Positions 1-8,247 of a stretch of DNA of 64,000 nt are shown piece by piece (position 1 is the stretch's first letter; every line of letters starts with the position of its first letter). The stretch comes from Anaerolineales bacterium UBA6055 (GTDB taxonomy: Bacteria > Chloroflexota > Anaerolineae > Aggregatilineales > Phototrophicaceae). The notes beneath the pieces were generated by a model. That model saw only the letters and a program-made list of their open reading frames with translations, had not been told where the DNA came from and searched no databases. The position numbers were made by a program, and so were the translations under genes. The stretch lies in NCBI GenBank assembly GCA_002428985.1, contig DIYL01000040.1, positions 83,595 to 147,594 of the forward strand, read 5' to 3'.

Positions 1-179
1 ATCTCTTTGTATAGTGCTGGATAAATCTGAGGATGTTGTGTAAGGTTTTCGTAAAAAGATGTTGTACCACCCTTCATGATGCCAATAATCATGAAGTCAG
101 GCAGAACAAGCTTTGTACGTGTTGCAGAACGGAATTTAAGAAAAATATCAAATGTTTTCTTTTTGACTTGCCTTAGCAT
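1..179 (-). CDS. sulfotransferase, N-terminal part (runs off the window)
   Basis: The minus strand reads from an ATG at 179 to the window edge without a stop, giving about 59 residues. The segment PDFMIIGIMKGGTTSFYE followed by a TQHPQI motif is the 5'-phosphosulfate-binding loop of PAPS-dependent sulfotransferases (typical form: DFLIIGxxKGGTTSL). Family knowledge: these enzymes move sulfate from PAPS to carbohydrate or other hydroxyls. A good ribosome-binding site (AAAGGA) lies just upstream of the ATG. The basic N-terminus has no clear membrane segment. The C-terminal catalytic part lies outside the window, so the substrate cannot be judged. It may end the minus-strand run that begins with the esterase, but 35 bases separate it from the ADP-ribosylglycohydrolase stop. 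Confidence 0.8.
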   Translation of the reverse strand, partial: MLRQVKKKTFDIFLKFRSATRTKLVLPDFMIIGIMKGGTTSFYENLTQHPQIYPALYKE

Positions 180-214
180 TATCGATTTCCTTTACTGTAT
201 AGAGCAACTCATAC

Positions 215-1132
215 TTAAACTAATGTCACTTCCTTAAATGCCCATGTTGGAAGTGGTTCGCGTTGTTGAATCCATTTTGCGGGGATCGTCTTAGTCGAAT
301 AGCTAGCAACAATCCCACCGACAATCGCGCAAGTCGTATCAACATCACCACCTGCTGATGCACATTGCCAGAAGGCTTCTTCATAGTCATCCATCCAATT
401 AGCGGCACACCATAAGGTGAATGGGACGGTGCTGATGGCTGACATATTTTGACCACTACTCACAATTTTTACGACATCTGCAATGGGTGTATCAGCAGAG
501 ATTGATCGTGCCTTCAGACAATGTTGTTTGACTTCACTATCGGGGATGTGTGGTAGGACTTTATTAATAAATTCTGGAATGTTTGGTTTGTCTTGTTCAC
601 GGTAATTGACTGCAATTCCAGATGCCACAGCTACAGCAATCGCTCCGGCTATACCTTCAGGGTGTGCATGGGTGACTTCTGCTGAGCGTTTGGCATTGTC
701 AACTAGCATGCCCATATCGTCGGCGAAGTATGCACCAATCGGTGTGACTCGCATTGCCCCACCGTTGCCATATGATCCCTTACCACCAAAGATGCTATAG
801 GTCAAATCACGCCAATCTTGGCCTTGCTTGACCTTGGATAAAATGTGCCGTGCTCCGTGCCCATATCCGCGCTTGCGTTCGTAATGTTCGGCAAAACTCT
901 GGACAAGTTCATCTTGCTTGATCTCTTCGAATTGACGTAATATCGAATAAATCGACAGCGCCATATTCGTGTCGTCAGTATAATGCCATTCAGTATTTGG
1001 GATTTTACGATTTTTGATAAAGTGATTTTGCGCGCCACGTCCAAACTCAAAGAAACCCCCGAGGGCATCACCGATTGATAACCCCTCAAGTGATTCTCTT
1101 GCGCATTGTAGTTTTTCTTCGTGAGTGATCAT
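215..1132 (-). CDS. ADP-ribosylglycohydrolase family protein (copy 2 of tandem pair)
   Basis: This 305-residue protein has the hallmarks of the ADP-ribosylglycohydrolase/DraG fold: a GDALGG motif near residue 21, YTDDTNMAL near 51, and GGDVDTTCAIVGG at about 261-273. The acidic residues of TDDT and GGDxDT bind the two Mg ions in the family, and all are present, so it should be active. The family removes ADP-ribose from proteins or nucleic acids; the substrate here is unknown. It overlaps the upstream paralogue by four bases (ATGA), which indicates translational coupling, and the two share long identical stretches, so they arose by tandem duplication. No signal peptide is seen; cytoplasmic. 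Confidence 0.88.
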   Translation of the reverse strand: MITHEEKLQCARESLEGLSIGDALGGFFEFGRGAQNHFIKNRKIPNTEWHYTDDTNMALSIYSILRQFEEIKQDELVQSFAEHYERKRGYGHGARHILSKVKQGQDWRDLTYSIFGGKGSYGNGGAMRVTPIGAYFADDMGMLVDNAKRSAEVTHAHPEGIAGAIAVAVASGIAVNYREQDKPNIPEFINKVLPHIPDSEVKQHCLKARSISADTPIADVVKIVSSGQNMSAISTVPFTLWCAANWMDDYEEAFWQCASAGGDVDTTCAIVGGIVASYSTKTIPAKWIQQREPLPTWAFKEVTLV

Positions 1133-2055
1133 GGAACTGTTGTCACTTCCTCAAAAGCCCATGCCGGAAGGGGTTCACGTTGTTGAATCCATTTCTCTGG
1201 AATGGTTTCGGTAGAATAGCTAGCAACGATCCCACCGACAATCGCACAAGTTGTATCGACATCGCCGCCTGCTGATGCACATTGCCAGAATGCTTCTTCA
1301 TAGTTATCCATCCAATTGGCGGCACACCACAGCGTTAATGGTACGGTATCCATTGCTGATACATGACGACCATTTCCTAGTACCATCACAACATCGTCGA
1401 TAGGCGTATCCGGCGCAACTGTTTTCGCTTTCATACAATTTTCTTTGACTTCACTGTCTGGAATGTGGGGAAGAATTTTGTCGATAAATTCGGGAATACT
1501 GGGTTTATCTTGACCACGGTAACTTATAGCAATCGCTGTTGTTACTGCTACAGCAATCGCTCCGGCAATACCTTCGGGATGCGTATGAGTGACTTGTGCC
1601 GATAATTTTGCATTATTTATGATCGCATCCATATCATCTGCGAAATATGCACCTAATGGAGCGACGCGCATCGCACCACCGTTGCCATACGACCCTGTTC
1701 CACCGAACATCCCACCAAATAAGTCGCGCCACGTACCTTGGCCAATTCGTATCTGTTTGAAGACTTTATTCGCACCATACCCGTAACCGCGTGTATTATC
1801 AAAGCGTTTTATAAAGCTTCTTGCAAGCTCGTCTTGCTTGATCTCTTCGAATTGACGCAGTATTGAATAAATTGAAAGAGCCATGTTTGTATCATCAGTA
1901 TAGTGCCATTGCTTTTCGGGTGGTTTGCGTGTTTTGATGAAATCTGTCATTGACCCTTTCCAGAATTCGGAATGCATTCCTAGTGCATCAGCGACAGATA
2001 ACCCTTCTAGCGATTGTCGGGCGCGGTTGAGTCGTGTCTCATGTGAATCGGTCAT
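1129..2055 (-). CDS. ADP-ribosylglycohydrolase family protein (copy 1 of tandem pair)
   Basis: A 308-residue paralogue of the next gene downstream. It carries the same metal-binding motifs: ADALGM near the N-terminus, YTDDTNMAL at about 52, and GGDVDTTCAIVGG near the C-terminus. In the first motif the usual GDALG is changed to ADALG (V-A-D-A-L-G), while the second copy keeps GDALG, a small sign of divergence. The start overlaps the esterase stop by four bases, and its own stop overlaps the next start by four, so esterase and both hydrolases form one operon. No ADP-ribosyltransferase or macrodomain gene is visible nearby, so the source of the ADP-ribose modification is not evident. Confidence 0.88.
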   Translation of the reverse strand: MTDSHETRLNRARQSLEGLSVADALGMHSEFWKGSMTDFIKTRKPPEKQWHYTDDTNMALSIYSILRQFEEIKQDELARSFIKRFDNTRGYGYGANKVFKQIRIGQGTWRDLFGGMFGGTGSYGNGGAMRVAPLGAYFADDMDAIINNAKLSAQVTHTHPEGIAGAIAVAVTTAIAISYRGQDKPSIPEFIDKILPHIPDSEVKENCMKAKTVAPDTPIDDVVMVLGNGRHVSAMDTVPLTLWCAANWMDNYEEAFWQCASAGGDVDTTCAIVGGIVASYSTETIPEKWIQQREPLPAWAFEEVTTVP

Positions 2056-2939
2056 GATAGGTCGCTCACTTGTTTGATGAATCGGAAAATAGCGGCGTTG
2101 AGGGTGATGTTTTGGTTATCAAGGTTGACCAGAAGTGTACCCGCCCAGCCATAGTGCCCAAGTCCCGCAATGGTCATAAGCTCATTGATGGTATCGTTGC
2201 AATTATAACGGGTGATAAATATACGCGTTCGGGCGTTATCAACTGATATATCCTCACCATCAGTACGTGTCTGGCATCCATTTAAACCTGCTAAGAATCC
2301 AATTGTCTGGTCAGCCGAGAATGTCCCTGAAATTTGTCCGTTTCTGACTGTGGCTTGCCCTGAAAATGGAAACACCTCGTCTGATGTGCCATGTATGACT
2401 AGCGATGAGACTGACTCGCCAGAGGGGCAATCACCACTAATGGCGAAGGTCAATGGGGCAGCATAACTGATAATGCCTTTGATGCGCTCGGATAAGACAC
2501 AGCGCAATTTCAAAGTCATCAGTCCACCGTTCGAGTATCCTAATACAAATATGTTGTTTTCATCAATTGCATAGTCTTCGAGAAGTTTATCCAACAATGC
2601 TGTGAGAAATCCAATATCATCAATATCGGATGTATTCGCTGAATTCCAACGTCCACTGATGGCTGAGGGATACGCTATAATGACATTGTCGGCATCGGCG
2701 AGGCTGTCGAACCCTGTCATACCCGCCATGTCGCGTCCTGTGGTTGTTGCGGGGTGTAATGCCAGTAATAGCGTATACGACTGCATATCATCATAGTTTG
2801 CAGGTGTATAAACCAGATAATCCCGCTCTCGATCATCATGTGATAATGTGAATTGTTCCATTGTCCCCTCATTTGTCTGTGCTGATGTCAGCCCACTCAT
2901 GAGCAAACATATCATCGTCAAAAATGGTATGAATTTCAT
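2052..2939 (-). CDS. secreted poly(3-hydroxybutyrate) depolymerase/feruloyl esterase-like alpha/beta hydrolase
   Basis: About 295 residues with an N-terminal signal peptide (MKFIPFLTMICLLMSG, cleavage near TSAQT). The fold is alpha/beta hydrolase of the LpqC/PHB-depolymerase type: LALHPATTTG oxyanion region, the nucleophile elbow GYSNGG, an Asp in GTSDEVFPF, and a C-terminal His in AGLGHYGWAG. I chose the ATG at 2939 because GAGGA lies seven bases upstream and the signal peptide then starts directly; in-frame ATGs also exist at 2963 and 2951. The likely role is an exported ester hydrolase acting on polyesters or acylated polysaccharide. It is the first gene of the operon with the ADP-ribosylglycohydrolases, an unexplained pairing, since one product is exported and two are cytosolic. 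Confidence 0.8.
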   Translation of the reverse strand: MKFIPFLTMICLLMSGLTSAQTNEGTMEQFTLSHDDRERDYLVYTPANYDDMQSYTLLLALHPATTTGRDMAGMTGFDSLADADNVIIAYPSAISGRWNSANTSDIDDIGFLTALLDKLLEDYAIDENNIFVLGYSNGGLMTLKLRCVLSERIKGIISYAAPLTFAISGDCPSGESVSSLVIHGTSDEVFPFSGQATVRNGQISGTFSADQTIGFLAGLNGCQTRTDGEDISVDNARTRIFITRYNCNDTINELMTIAGLGHYGWAGTLLVNLDNQNITLNAAIFRFIKQVSDLS

Positions 2940-3022
2940 AGCTGTCCTCATTCTGTCTACCATCTCTTATCATACTCCCATACAATGCCCCCCGAAGCAA
3001 CTACCTAGCAAGGAAAATGGCT

Positions 3023-4120
3023 ATGCGACGGATTGTCGTTAAACTTGGTACAAGTGTCTTGACAAAAGGCACAAGTTATCTAAATCGTCAACGGATGCTC
3101 GAAATTGTCCAGCAGATTGCGCAACTCCATACTGATGGGCATGAAGTAATTATGGTATCGTCGGGGGCACAAACTGCAGGGCGTGAACGATTAGATTTTC
3201 CCGATCTTGGCAAATCTGTTCCTGCCAAGCAGATGCTATCGGCAGTGGGGCAAAGCCGATTGATGCGTATCTATAAAGACTTGTTTGATATTTTCGAAAT
3301 TATTGTCGCACAGATTTTGCTCACGCGTGATGACCTCAGTCATCGTGGACGTTATTTGAATGCCCGTGATACGCTTATCACGCTGATTGAACATCGTATC
3401 ATTCCGATCATCAACGAAAACGACACAATTGCGACTGACGAAATTCGTGTCGGTGATAATGACAACCTATCGGCACTGGTCGCGAGTGTTTTAGATGCTG
3501 ATCTACTTATTATTTTGACAGATCAACCTGGTGTTTTTACAGATGATCCACGCAAAAATCCACAAGCTGCATTAATCCAGACGATTGAACATATCTCCGA
3601 TGATTTGTTTGAACTGGCGGGTGGTGCAGGTACAACTATGGGTACGGGTGGGATGTTCACCAAAATTCAGGCGGCGCAGATTGCAACGCGTAGTGGGGTT
3701 AAGACTGTTATCGCGAGTGGGAGTGAACCGAATGTAATTACACGACTTGCGAATGGTGAGTTGATCGGGACACATATCCTGCCGGCAACTACTTTATCTG
3801 AAAGTCGTAAACGCTGGTTGCTGACAGACCGCACACAGGGTGCTGTGCATGTAGACGCAGGTGCTGTTAAGGTATTGATGCGTGGTGGCGCGAGTTTGTT
3901 ACCTGTTGGGATTCGTAATGTTGATGGTGACTTTGAGCGTGGCGCAACCTTGTCGGTGTTCTCACCGGATGGACGTGAGATTGCTCACGGGTTGACGAAT
4001 TACAATAGTAATGATGTCAAAAAATTGTGTGGTAAAAAGTCGAATGAGATTGTTGAGACATTAGGCTATAGCTACGGCGATGCCGTGTTGCACCGAAATA
4101 ATCTCGTCGTGTTGAAGTAA
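3023..4120 (+). CDS. proB: glutamate 5-kinase
   Basis: About 365 residues. It has an amino-acid-kinase domain (VVKLGTSVLTKG at the start, SSGAQTAGRE, INENDTIATDEIRVGDNDNLSA, TDQPGVFTDDPR, GTGGMFTKIQAA) followed by a C-terminal PUA domain (from about residue 270). It makes glutamate 5-phosphate, the first step of proline synthesis; ProA, which takes the product, is encoded at 8248. I place the start at 3023 because AAGGA at 3010-3014 is 8 bases away; the in-frame ATG at 3017 is only 2 bases from it. The gene is divergent from the esterase operon with less than 90 bases between. Its last 99 bases recur at 5519-5617 (see that entry), implying the 3' end was the site of an insertion. Confidence 0.95.
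   Translation: MRRIVVKLGTSVLTKGTSYLNRQRMLEIVQQIAQLHTDGHEVIMVSSGAQTAGRERLDFPDLGKSVPAKQMLSAVGQSRLMRIYKDLFDIFEIIVAQILLTRDDLSHRGRYLNARDTLITLIEHRIIPIINENDTIATDEIRVGDNDNLSALVASVLDADLLIILTDQPGVFTDDPRKNPQAALIQTIEHISDDLFELAGGAGTTMGTGGMFTKIQAAQIATRSGVKTVIASGSEPNVITRLANGELIGTHILPATTLSESRKRWLLTDRTQGAVHVDAGAVKVLMRGGASLLPVGIRNVDGDFERGATLSVFSPDGREIAHGLTNYNSNDVKKLCGKKSNEIVETLGYSYGDAVLHRNNLVVLK
4022..4120 (+). repeat. direct repeat, copy 1 (3' end of proB)
   Basis: These last 33 codons of proB match 5519-5617 without gaps, with 11 mismatches in 99 bases by my count, most of them in third codon positions. The two copies bracket the pentapeptide-repeat gene and the DUF433 gene. Confidence 0.9.
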
Positions 4121-4133
4121 GGAATATAATCTT

Positions 4134-5090
4134 ATGGACGAATGCAATAATAAATCAGGTTGGAATGCTGTCAAATGTGTTTGGCGTGAATATTCTTCAC
4201 TTTATATTGTTCCACCTTTCGTAACCGGTTTATTTGTTGGATTTGCTTTTGGTTTTTCAATTAACAATCTATCAGAGTTTATTCAATCTCTTTTACCGGA
4301 ACTAGTTGGTATTGGAATTACCCTTACAGGTATCTATTATCTAGAACAATGGAGACAATCGAAGGTTGAAGAAAGACGATTAAAAAAAGAATTATTATGG
4401 CAAGTAACAAGTCGATCTAGAGATGTCGCAATCGGTACCATTGATAGAATTCGTCATGAAGGTTGGTTGTGTGATATTGATGGAATACTGAAGGGGATTG
4501 TAATTCCTCGTGCACAATGGGCAGGTGCTAATCTTTGTGGTGCTAATCTTGAAGATGCTGTGTTAAATTTTGCTGATTTAGAAGGTACCAACCTTATGGG
4601 TGCTAACCTAAGAAATACCAAGTTATTTGAAATCAATTTGATAAATAGCGAACTTAATAATGCAAATTTAGATATGGCAAACTTTACTTTTGCAAACTTA
4701 AGACAAGCAAGCATTACAAATATTGCAGTGTCAAAAACCATCGTTAGTTGGGTTAATTTTTCAGATGCCAATTTAAGTGAAGTAAACTTTGAAAATAGTC
4801 AAATGAGAGAGTGGATATTTCAGAGGTCTAATATTTGGGGCGTAAACTTTGAGAATGTATTTATAAATGCTTGTAATTTTAGAGACGCGAAGAATGTTTC
4901 ACAGGCTCGATTTGAAAACACGCGATTTAAACCTTTACCCCAACTCAATTCAGATCAATTTCAAGTGGGTCACCTCACTGATTGGCGACCGTATGTGAAA
5001 GGTTCTGCATACAATAATTATCCTGAGGATTGGAAAATAAGAGTTAAACTAATTGATAATCCTTATATCGATACCAGTCCATACTCTTAA
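4134..5090 (+). CDS. membrane-anchored pentapeptide-repeat protein
   Basis: A 318-residue protein. Two hydrophobic segments lie near the N-terminus (about residues 22-45, IVPPFVTGLFVGFAFGF, and 54-70, LVGIGITLTGIYYLE), followed by a charged helix and then a run of A(N/D)LXX pentapeptides from about residue 125 to 250 (GANLCGANLEDAVL, LMGANLRNTKL, LDMANFTFANL). Such repeats fold as a right-handed quadrilateral beta-helix; the cellular function is unknown for most members. The gene starts 13 bases after proB and is visibly richer in A/T than its neighbours (many AAT, TTA, GAA codons). With the flanking proB-end repeats this suggests acquisition by horizontal transfer. Confidence 0.85.
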   Translation: MDECNNKSGWNAVKCVWREYSSLYIVPPFVTGLFVGFAFGFSINNLSEFIQSLLPELVGIGITLTGIYYLEQWRQSKVEERRLKKELLWQVTSRSRDVAIGTIDRIRHEGWLCDIDGILKGIVIPRAQWAGANLCGANLEDAVLNFADLEGTNLMGANLRNTKLFEINLINSELNNANLDMANFTFANLRQASITNIAVSKTIVSWVNFSDANLSEVNFENSQMREWIFQRSNIWGVNFENVFINACNFRDAKNVSQARFENTRFKPLPQLNSDQFQVGHLTDWRPYVKGSAYNNYPEDWKIRVKLIDNPYIDTSPYS

Positions 5091-5157
5091 ACCGCTAACT
5101 GTCATAACGGCAATATCACGTATCACAAGTTGGGTCGCGATAGCTACCTGAACATTC

Positions 5158-5469
5158 TTATCGAGATAAAAGCGAACCTTCGTTTCCGAATCGTTCATTT
5201 TTCATTGCCTCGGCTTTTCTGATCTGAGCACGGATTTGATCGTCAATTTCCGATTTATGCTCATAGTAATATGCAAGTGCAGAATAGACCTGTGGTAAAT
5301 TCAAACCATACCATGATGCTATACCATCGGCATCTTGACCGTGATATATTTTGACGATCGCAATATCTGCGACTGTAATTGTTGTACCGATAATAAAGGG
5401 GCGACCGTTGCGCACATCAGGATTTGTAGCAATCTGGTTTATACTTTGTATGGTGTTCATTAATTTCAT
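5158..5469 (-). CDS. DUF433 (VapB45-like antitoxin-type) protein
   Basis: About 103 residues with the DUF433 pattern: NGRPFIIGTTITVADIAI followed by a DADGIASWYGLNLPQVYSALAYYYEH helix pair, ending in a basic/acidic tail. DUF433 proteins are winged-helix-like DNA binders, usually the antitoxin next to a DUF5615/PIN-like toxin. No toxin gene is adjacent on either side, so it is an orphan. The start is uncertain: TTG at 5478, ATG at 5469 and ATG at 5460 are all in frame and none has a strong ribosome-binding site. It lies in the segment bracketed by the proB-end repeats and is opposite in direction to its neighbours. Confidence 0.75.
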   Translation of the reverse strand: MKLMNTIQSINQIATNPDVRNGRPFIIGTTITVADIAIVKIYHGQDADGIASWYGLNLPQVYSALAYYYEHKSEIDDQIRAQIRKAEAMKNERFGNEGSLLSR

Positions 5470-5518
5470 CCAACTCAAACACTATAGTAAGCTCAGTATA
5501 CCATAATGACGATTCAAG

Positions 5519-5617
5519 AAATTGTGTGGTAAAAAGTCGGATGAGATTGTTGAGACATTAGGCTATAGCTACGGGGATGCAGTGTTGGATCGGAATAATT
5601 TGGTGATGTTGAAGTAG
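5519..5617 (+). pseudogene. proB 3'-end remnant (direct repeat, copy 2)
   Basis: Read in the matching frame this encodes KLCGKKSDEIVETLGYSYG and 13 more residues ending in a stop, that is, the final 32 residues of ProB with only three amino-acid changes (N to D, H to D, V to M). No start codon or upstream kinase domain is present, so it is a fragment. Differences from the intact proB end are mostly synonymous, which means the sequences diverged while under protein-level selection, so one copy probably came from another lineage. The simplest reading is that incoming DNA recombined into the proB 3' end, rebuilt the gene and left the displaced native end here. Confidence 0.88.
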
Positions 5618-5669
5618 GCTGAGTCGAATGTGCTACAATAGTAACGGATGAAATATTGAGAATTTACAC

Positions 5670-6248
5670 ATGGTTATACGACAACAGATTTATACTGTAG
5701 ATGATGTTTGGGAGATTGCACATGACCCCCAAAATGAAAATAACCACTATGATCTAATCAACGGGGAGTTATGGGAGATACCACCACCTGGCGGAGTTCA
5801 TGGACGGCTTGCATCAAAGATTTCACGCTATCTTGGGATTTATGCTGATGAGTATGATCTAGGTGAGGTAACTGTAGAGACAGGGTATCACCCCAAAGAT
5901 GATCGTAAAACATTATTGTCACCTGATGTTGCATTTTTGAGCAAAGCAAATGTTCCTGATCCATTCCCCGAAAAATATATTCCAGTGATGCCGGATTTGG
6001 CTGTCGAAATTGTGTCACCTAGCGATGTACTCAAACAGGTGCGACGCAAAGCGATGACTTACCTACAACATGGCACTAAAATCGTGTGGATTGTGTTACC
6101 ATCTGAACAGGGCGTTGATGTATGTCGATCTGTTACAGGATCACGTCTAGATATTGAATTTGTCGAGCAAGATGGTGTACTGTCCGGTGAGGATGTACTT
6201 CCTAAATTCGAGTTAAATGTCAGTATATTATTTCCTCCATCCAATTAA
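5670..6248 (+). CDS. Uma2 family (DUF820) PD-(D/E)XK nuclease-like protein
   Basis: A 192-residue protein with the Uma2/DUF820 layout: N-terminal YTVDDVWEIA, a YDLINGELWEIPPPGGVHG motif with the first Glu, LLSPDVAFLSK (Asp), MPDLAVEIVSPSD (Glu), and a Lys-containing helix RRKAMTYLQHGTKIVWIV. These are the expected PD-(D/E)XK active-site positions. The family is strongly expanded in cyanobacteria and Chloroflexota; biological roles are largely unknown, with a restriction-endonuclease-like fold as the only solid clue. It follows the proB remnant directly and precedes a phosphoesterase gene by 26 bases in the same direction. Confidence 0.85.
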   Translation: MVIRQQIYTVDDVWEIAHDPQNENNHYDLINGELWEIPPPGGVHGRLASKISRYLGIYADEYDLGEVTVETGYHPKDDRKTLLSPDVAFLSKANVPDPFPEKYIPVMPDLAVEIVSPSDVLKQVRRKAMTYLQHGTKIVWIVLPSEQGVDVCRSVTGSRLDIEFVEQDGVLSGEDVLPKFELNVSILFPPSN

Positions 6249-6274
6249 GTCGATGTTCGTGATAACCGAATAAT

Positions 6275-6913
6275 ATGCAAATTGGGATTGTGTCGGATAT
6301 TCACGGGGATATTGAATCATTGCGTACTGCACTTAGAATATTTGATAGCAAAGGTATTGATAAAATTGTTTGTGCAGGGGATTTAGTTGATGGTGAGATT
6401 CACGGGGATGCAGTTGTTGATTTGCTCAAAAATCATGATATTCCATGTGTACAGGGTAATCATGATCGTGATGCTTTTGCTGAACAATCCTTGCTACGCC
6501 GACAACTGAGGAAGTTCGGCGAAACAGAACATGATTATTTGCTCAAATCAGAAACAATTGCTTATCTCAGTTTATTGCCTCTAATCTATGAGTTTGATGT
6601 AGGTGATCATAAAATTTGTATTGCACATGGTACGCCGGAAAGTAATACAAGCTATCTATTCCCCGAAAGTTCACCTGATAAGTTTCATGCTGCTACCAAA
6701 CAAACAGATGCCAATATTTTGATTTTGGGGCATACACATGTGCCGATGTTTATTCAGTGTGACAACAAATATATTGTGAATGTTGGGTCTGTCTATCGCA
6801 ATCGTAATGAGGGTTTGAAGACATGTGGCGTTTTGGATACCGAGACCTTGGCGGTCGATTTGGTCAACATTCAAACTCGAGAAATATCTAATTTGATAAT
6901 CAAAAAGCAGTGA
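6275..6913 (+). CDS. metallophosphoesterase (YfcE/calcineurin-like)
   Basis: A 212-residue protein with all motifs of small calcineurin-like phosphoesterases: GIVSDIHGDIESL at residues 4-16, CAGDLVDG, VQGNHDRDAF, IAHGTPES and ILGHTHVPM. The Asp, His and Asn metal ligands are complete, so a di-metal phosphodiesterase or phosphatase is expected in the cytoplasm; the substrate is not predictable. It lies 26 bases downstream of the Uma2 gene and the two may be cotranscribed. Its stop codon lies within a hairpin shared with the converging membrane-protein gene. Confidence 0.88.
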   Translation: MQIGIVSDIHGDIESLRTALRIFDSKGIDKIVCAGDLVDGEIHGDAVVDLLKNHDIPCVQGNHDRDAFAEQSLLRRQLRKFGETEHDYLLKSETIAYLSLLPLIYEFDVGDHKICIAHGTPESNTSYLFPESSPDKFHAATKQTDANILILGHTHVPMFIQCDNKYIVNVGSVYRNRNEGLKTCGVLDTETLAVDLVNIQTREISNLIIKKQ

Positions 6914-6936
6914 TAGACAACGTATACCACTGCTTT
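6904..6936. terminator. bidirectional hairpin between converging genes
   Basis: Perfect 9-base arms AAAGCAGTG (6904-6912) and CACTGCTTT (6928-6936) flank a 15-base loop. The left arm overlaps the phosphoesterase stop codon, and A/T tracts lie on both outer sides. The position between two converging genes fits a terminator acting on both strands. Confidence 0.6.
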
Positions 6937-6956
6937 AAATTGAGTTTTAGCTTTGG

Positions 6957-7988
6957 TTAGTCTCCGGCTGCAGGTTGTGCAGGTGCAGATGTAGTGAGAC
7001 GTTTGAAAAAGCTACTGATCCATGCGCCAAGCAGAAAAATACCGTACATGATAAACAGTACCAGATATTCAATTACTGGAATGCGGATGATCTCATTTGC
7101 CATGAATGGCTCTGTCAATACGGTATAGGTGTATAAAATCGATACGAGAAATCCCCCATAGAATAGTCGTCGTACCCAAGGCTTGAGCCCGAGCCCGTGC
7201 ATCTGCGTAATCAAGAAGATAGCCATAAATCCGAAGGCAAACATACGCCAGATACCACCGCCTTGACCGAGTGCCACTTGGAATGCGTGTGGGAGGACTA
7301 AAATTTCTAGCATAAACGTCCATTTTTTATCGAGGTGGACACGCATGAACATCAGCGACCCCTGTACCATAATCAAGACGACATGGACAAATCCGACGAG
7401 ATGTCCCCATGTTGGGATCATCGGGTGGAACCAAAAGGTGTAAATGACGGCAAAGCTGAAGAAGTACCCATGATACTTACGAAGTCCATCGGTGAATGCT
7501 TTACGGAAGGGTACTTTCTTACCGAAGAATAAGCCACGCCGTTGATTTTCCATGCCGAGAATGACAATCAACATGAGGGCAACTGCAAATTGTGCTGTCC
7601 AACTGGGGATATCTTGGGCAATGGCGTCGTAGAAGAAGTATGTCTGAGCATAATGTAGAATGACAAACAACAAATTGATGCCGATAGCAATCCAATTGAA
7701 AGGACGGAGTTTATTGGTGTAATCGCGCTTAGTGTAATTTTTCTGTGCCCACCAGATTGTGCCCCAAATCAGGACTTGGTGGATAGCGAACCCGAGCCAT
7801 GCGGTCAATTGTGCGATGGAATCACGTTCCAATAATTGCCACTCATAGACGAATCCATCGTCTGGCAGTGGGATAATCTCAAATTGTGTGAGTACACCAC
7901 CCATTGCTATGATGGCGATACATAATAAGATGGAAAATATTATTCCACCATTAACAACTTGTTTGTCGTCAAAGCGGTCTAGTAGCAT
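6957..7988 (-). CDS. polytopic membrane protein of unknown function
   Basis: I do not recognise the family. The 343 residues contain about nine or ten hydrophobic segments (for example IIFSILLCIAIIAMGGV near 16, WIAIGINLLFVILHYAQ near 107, FVHVVLIMVQGSLMFM near 200, and YLVLFIMYGIFLLGAW near the C-terminus) joined by short loops rich in Arg/Lys. Histidines recur in or next to membrane segments (FAIHQVLIW, LHYAQ, FWFHPM, LVGFVHVV, LPHAFQ), which might bind a metal or haem, but that is speculation. It is a single gene in its direction, converging on the phosphoesterase, with a 259-base gap upstream before proA. Confidence 0.75.
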   Translation of the reverse strand: MLLDRFDDKQVVNGGIIFSILLCIAIIAMGGVLTQFEIIPLPDDGFVYEWQLLERDSIAQLTAWLGFAIHQVLIWGTIWWAQKNYTKRDYTNKLRPFNWIAIGINLLFVILHYAQTYFFYDAIAQDIPSWTAQFAVALMLIVILGMENQRRGLFFGKKVPFRKAFTDGLRKYHGYFFSFAVIYTFWFHPMIPTWGHLVGFVHVVLIMVQGSLMFMRVHLDKKWTFMLEILVLPHAFQVALGQGGGIWRMFAFGFMAIFLITQMHGLGLKPWVRRLFYGGFLVSILYTYTVLTEPFMANEIIRIPVIEYLVLFIMYGIFLLGAWISSFFKRLTTSAPAQPAAGD

Positions 7989-8247
7989 TTATTGTCTCCC
8001 TAAAACTGTTAAATGCGAGTATTGAGCGAGGGTATATCATAAGCATGGGTCAAGGATGAATTAATTTTTAATGAAAGGTAAGCTGGTTTTAAGTGCTTAA
8101 TGAGTATGATATTTAATCAAACATTATGTTGCGAATCTTCAGAGTTGTTGTTCAAAAGTTGGGTTTTAACGGGTCAGGATGTTGTAAGATTTGCTAAAGT
8201 GTGGGATAGTTATGCGCAAAGATTATCATTATGGAGTCATATAAATT

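Noticed and set aside
4454..4771. Minus-strand frame of 105 codons
   Set aside because: Antisense to the pentapeptide repeats; its regular composition mirrors the repeats rather than coding for a protein.
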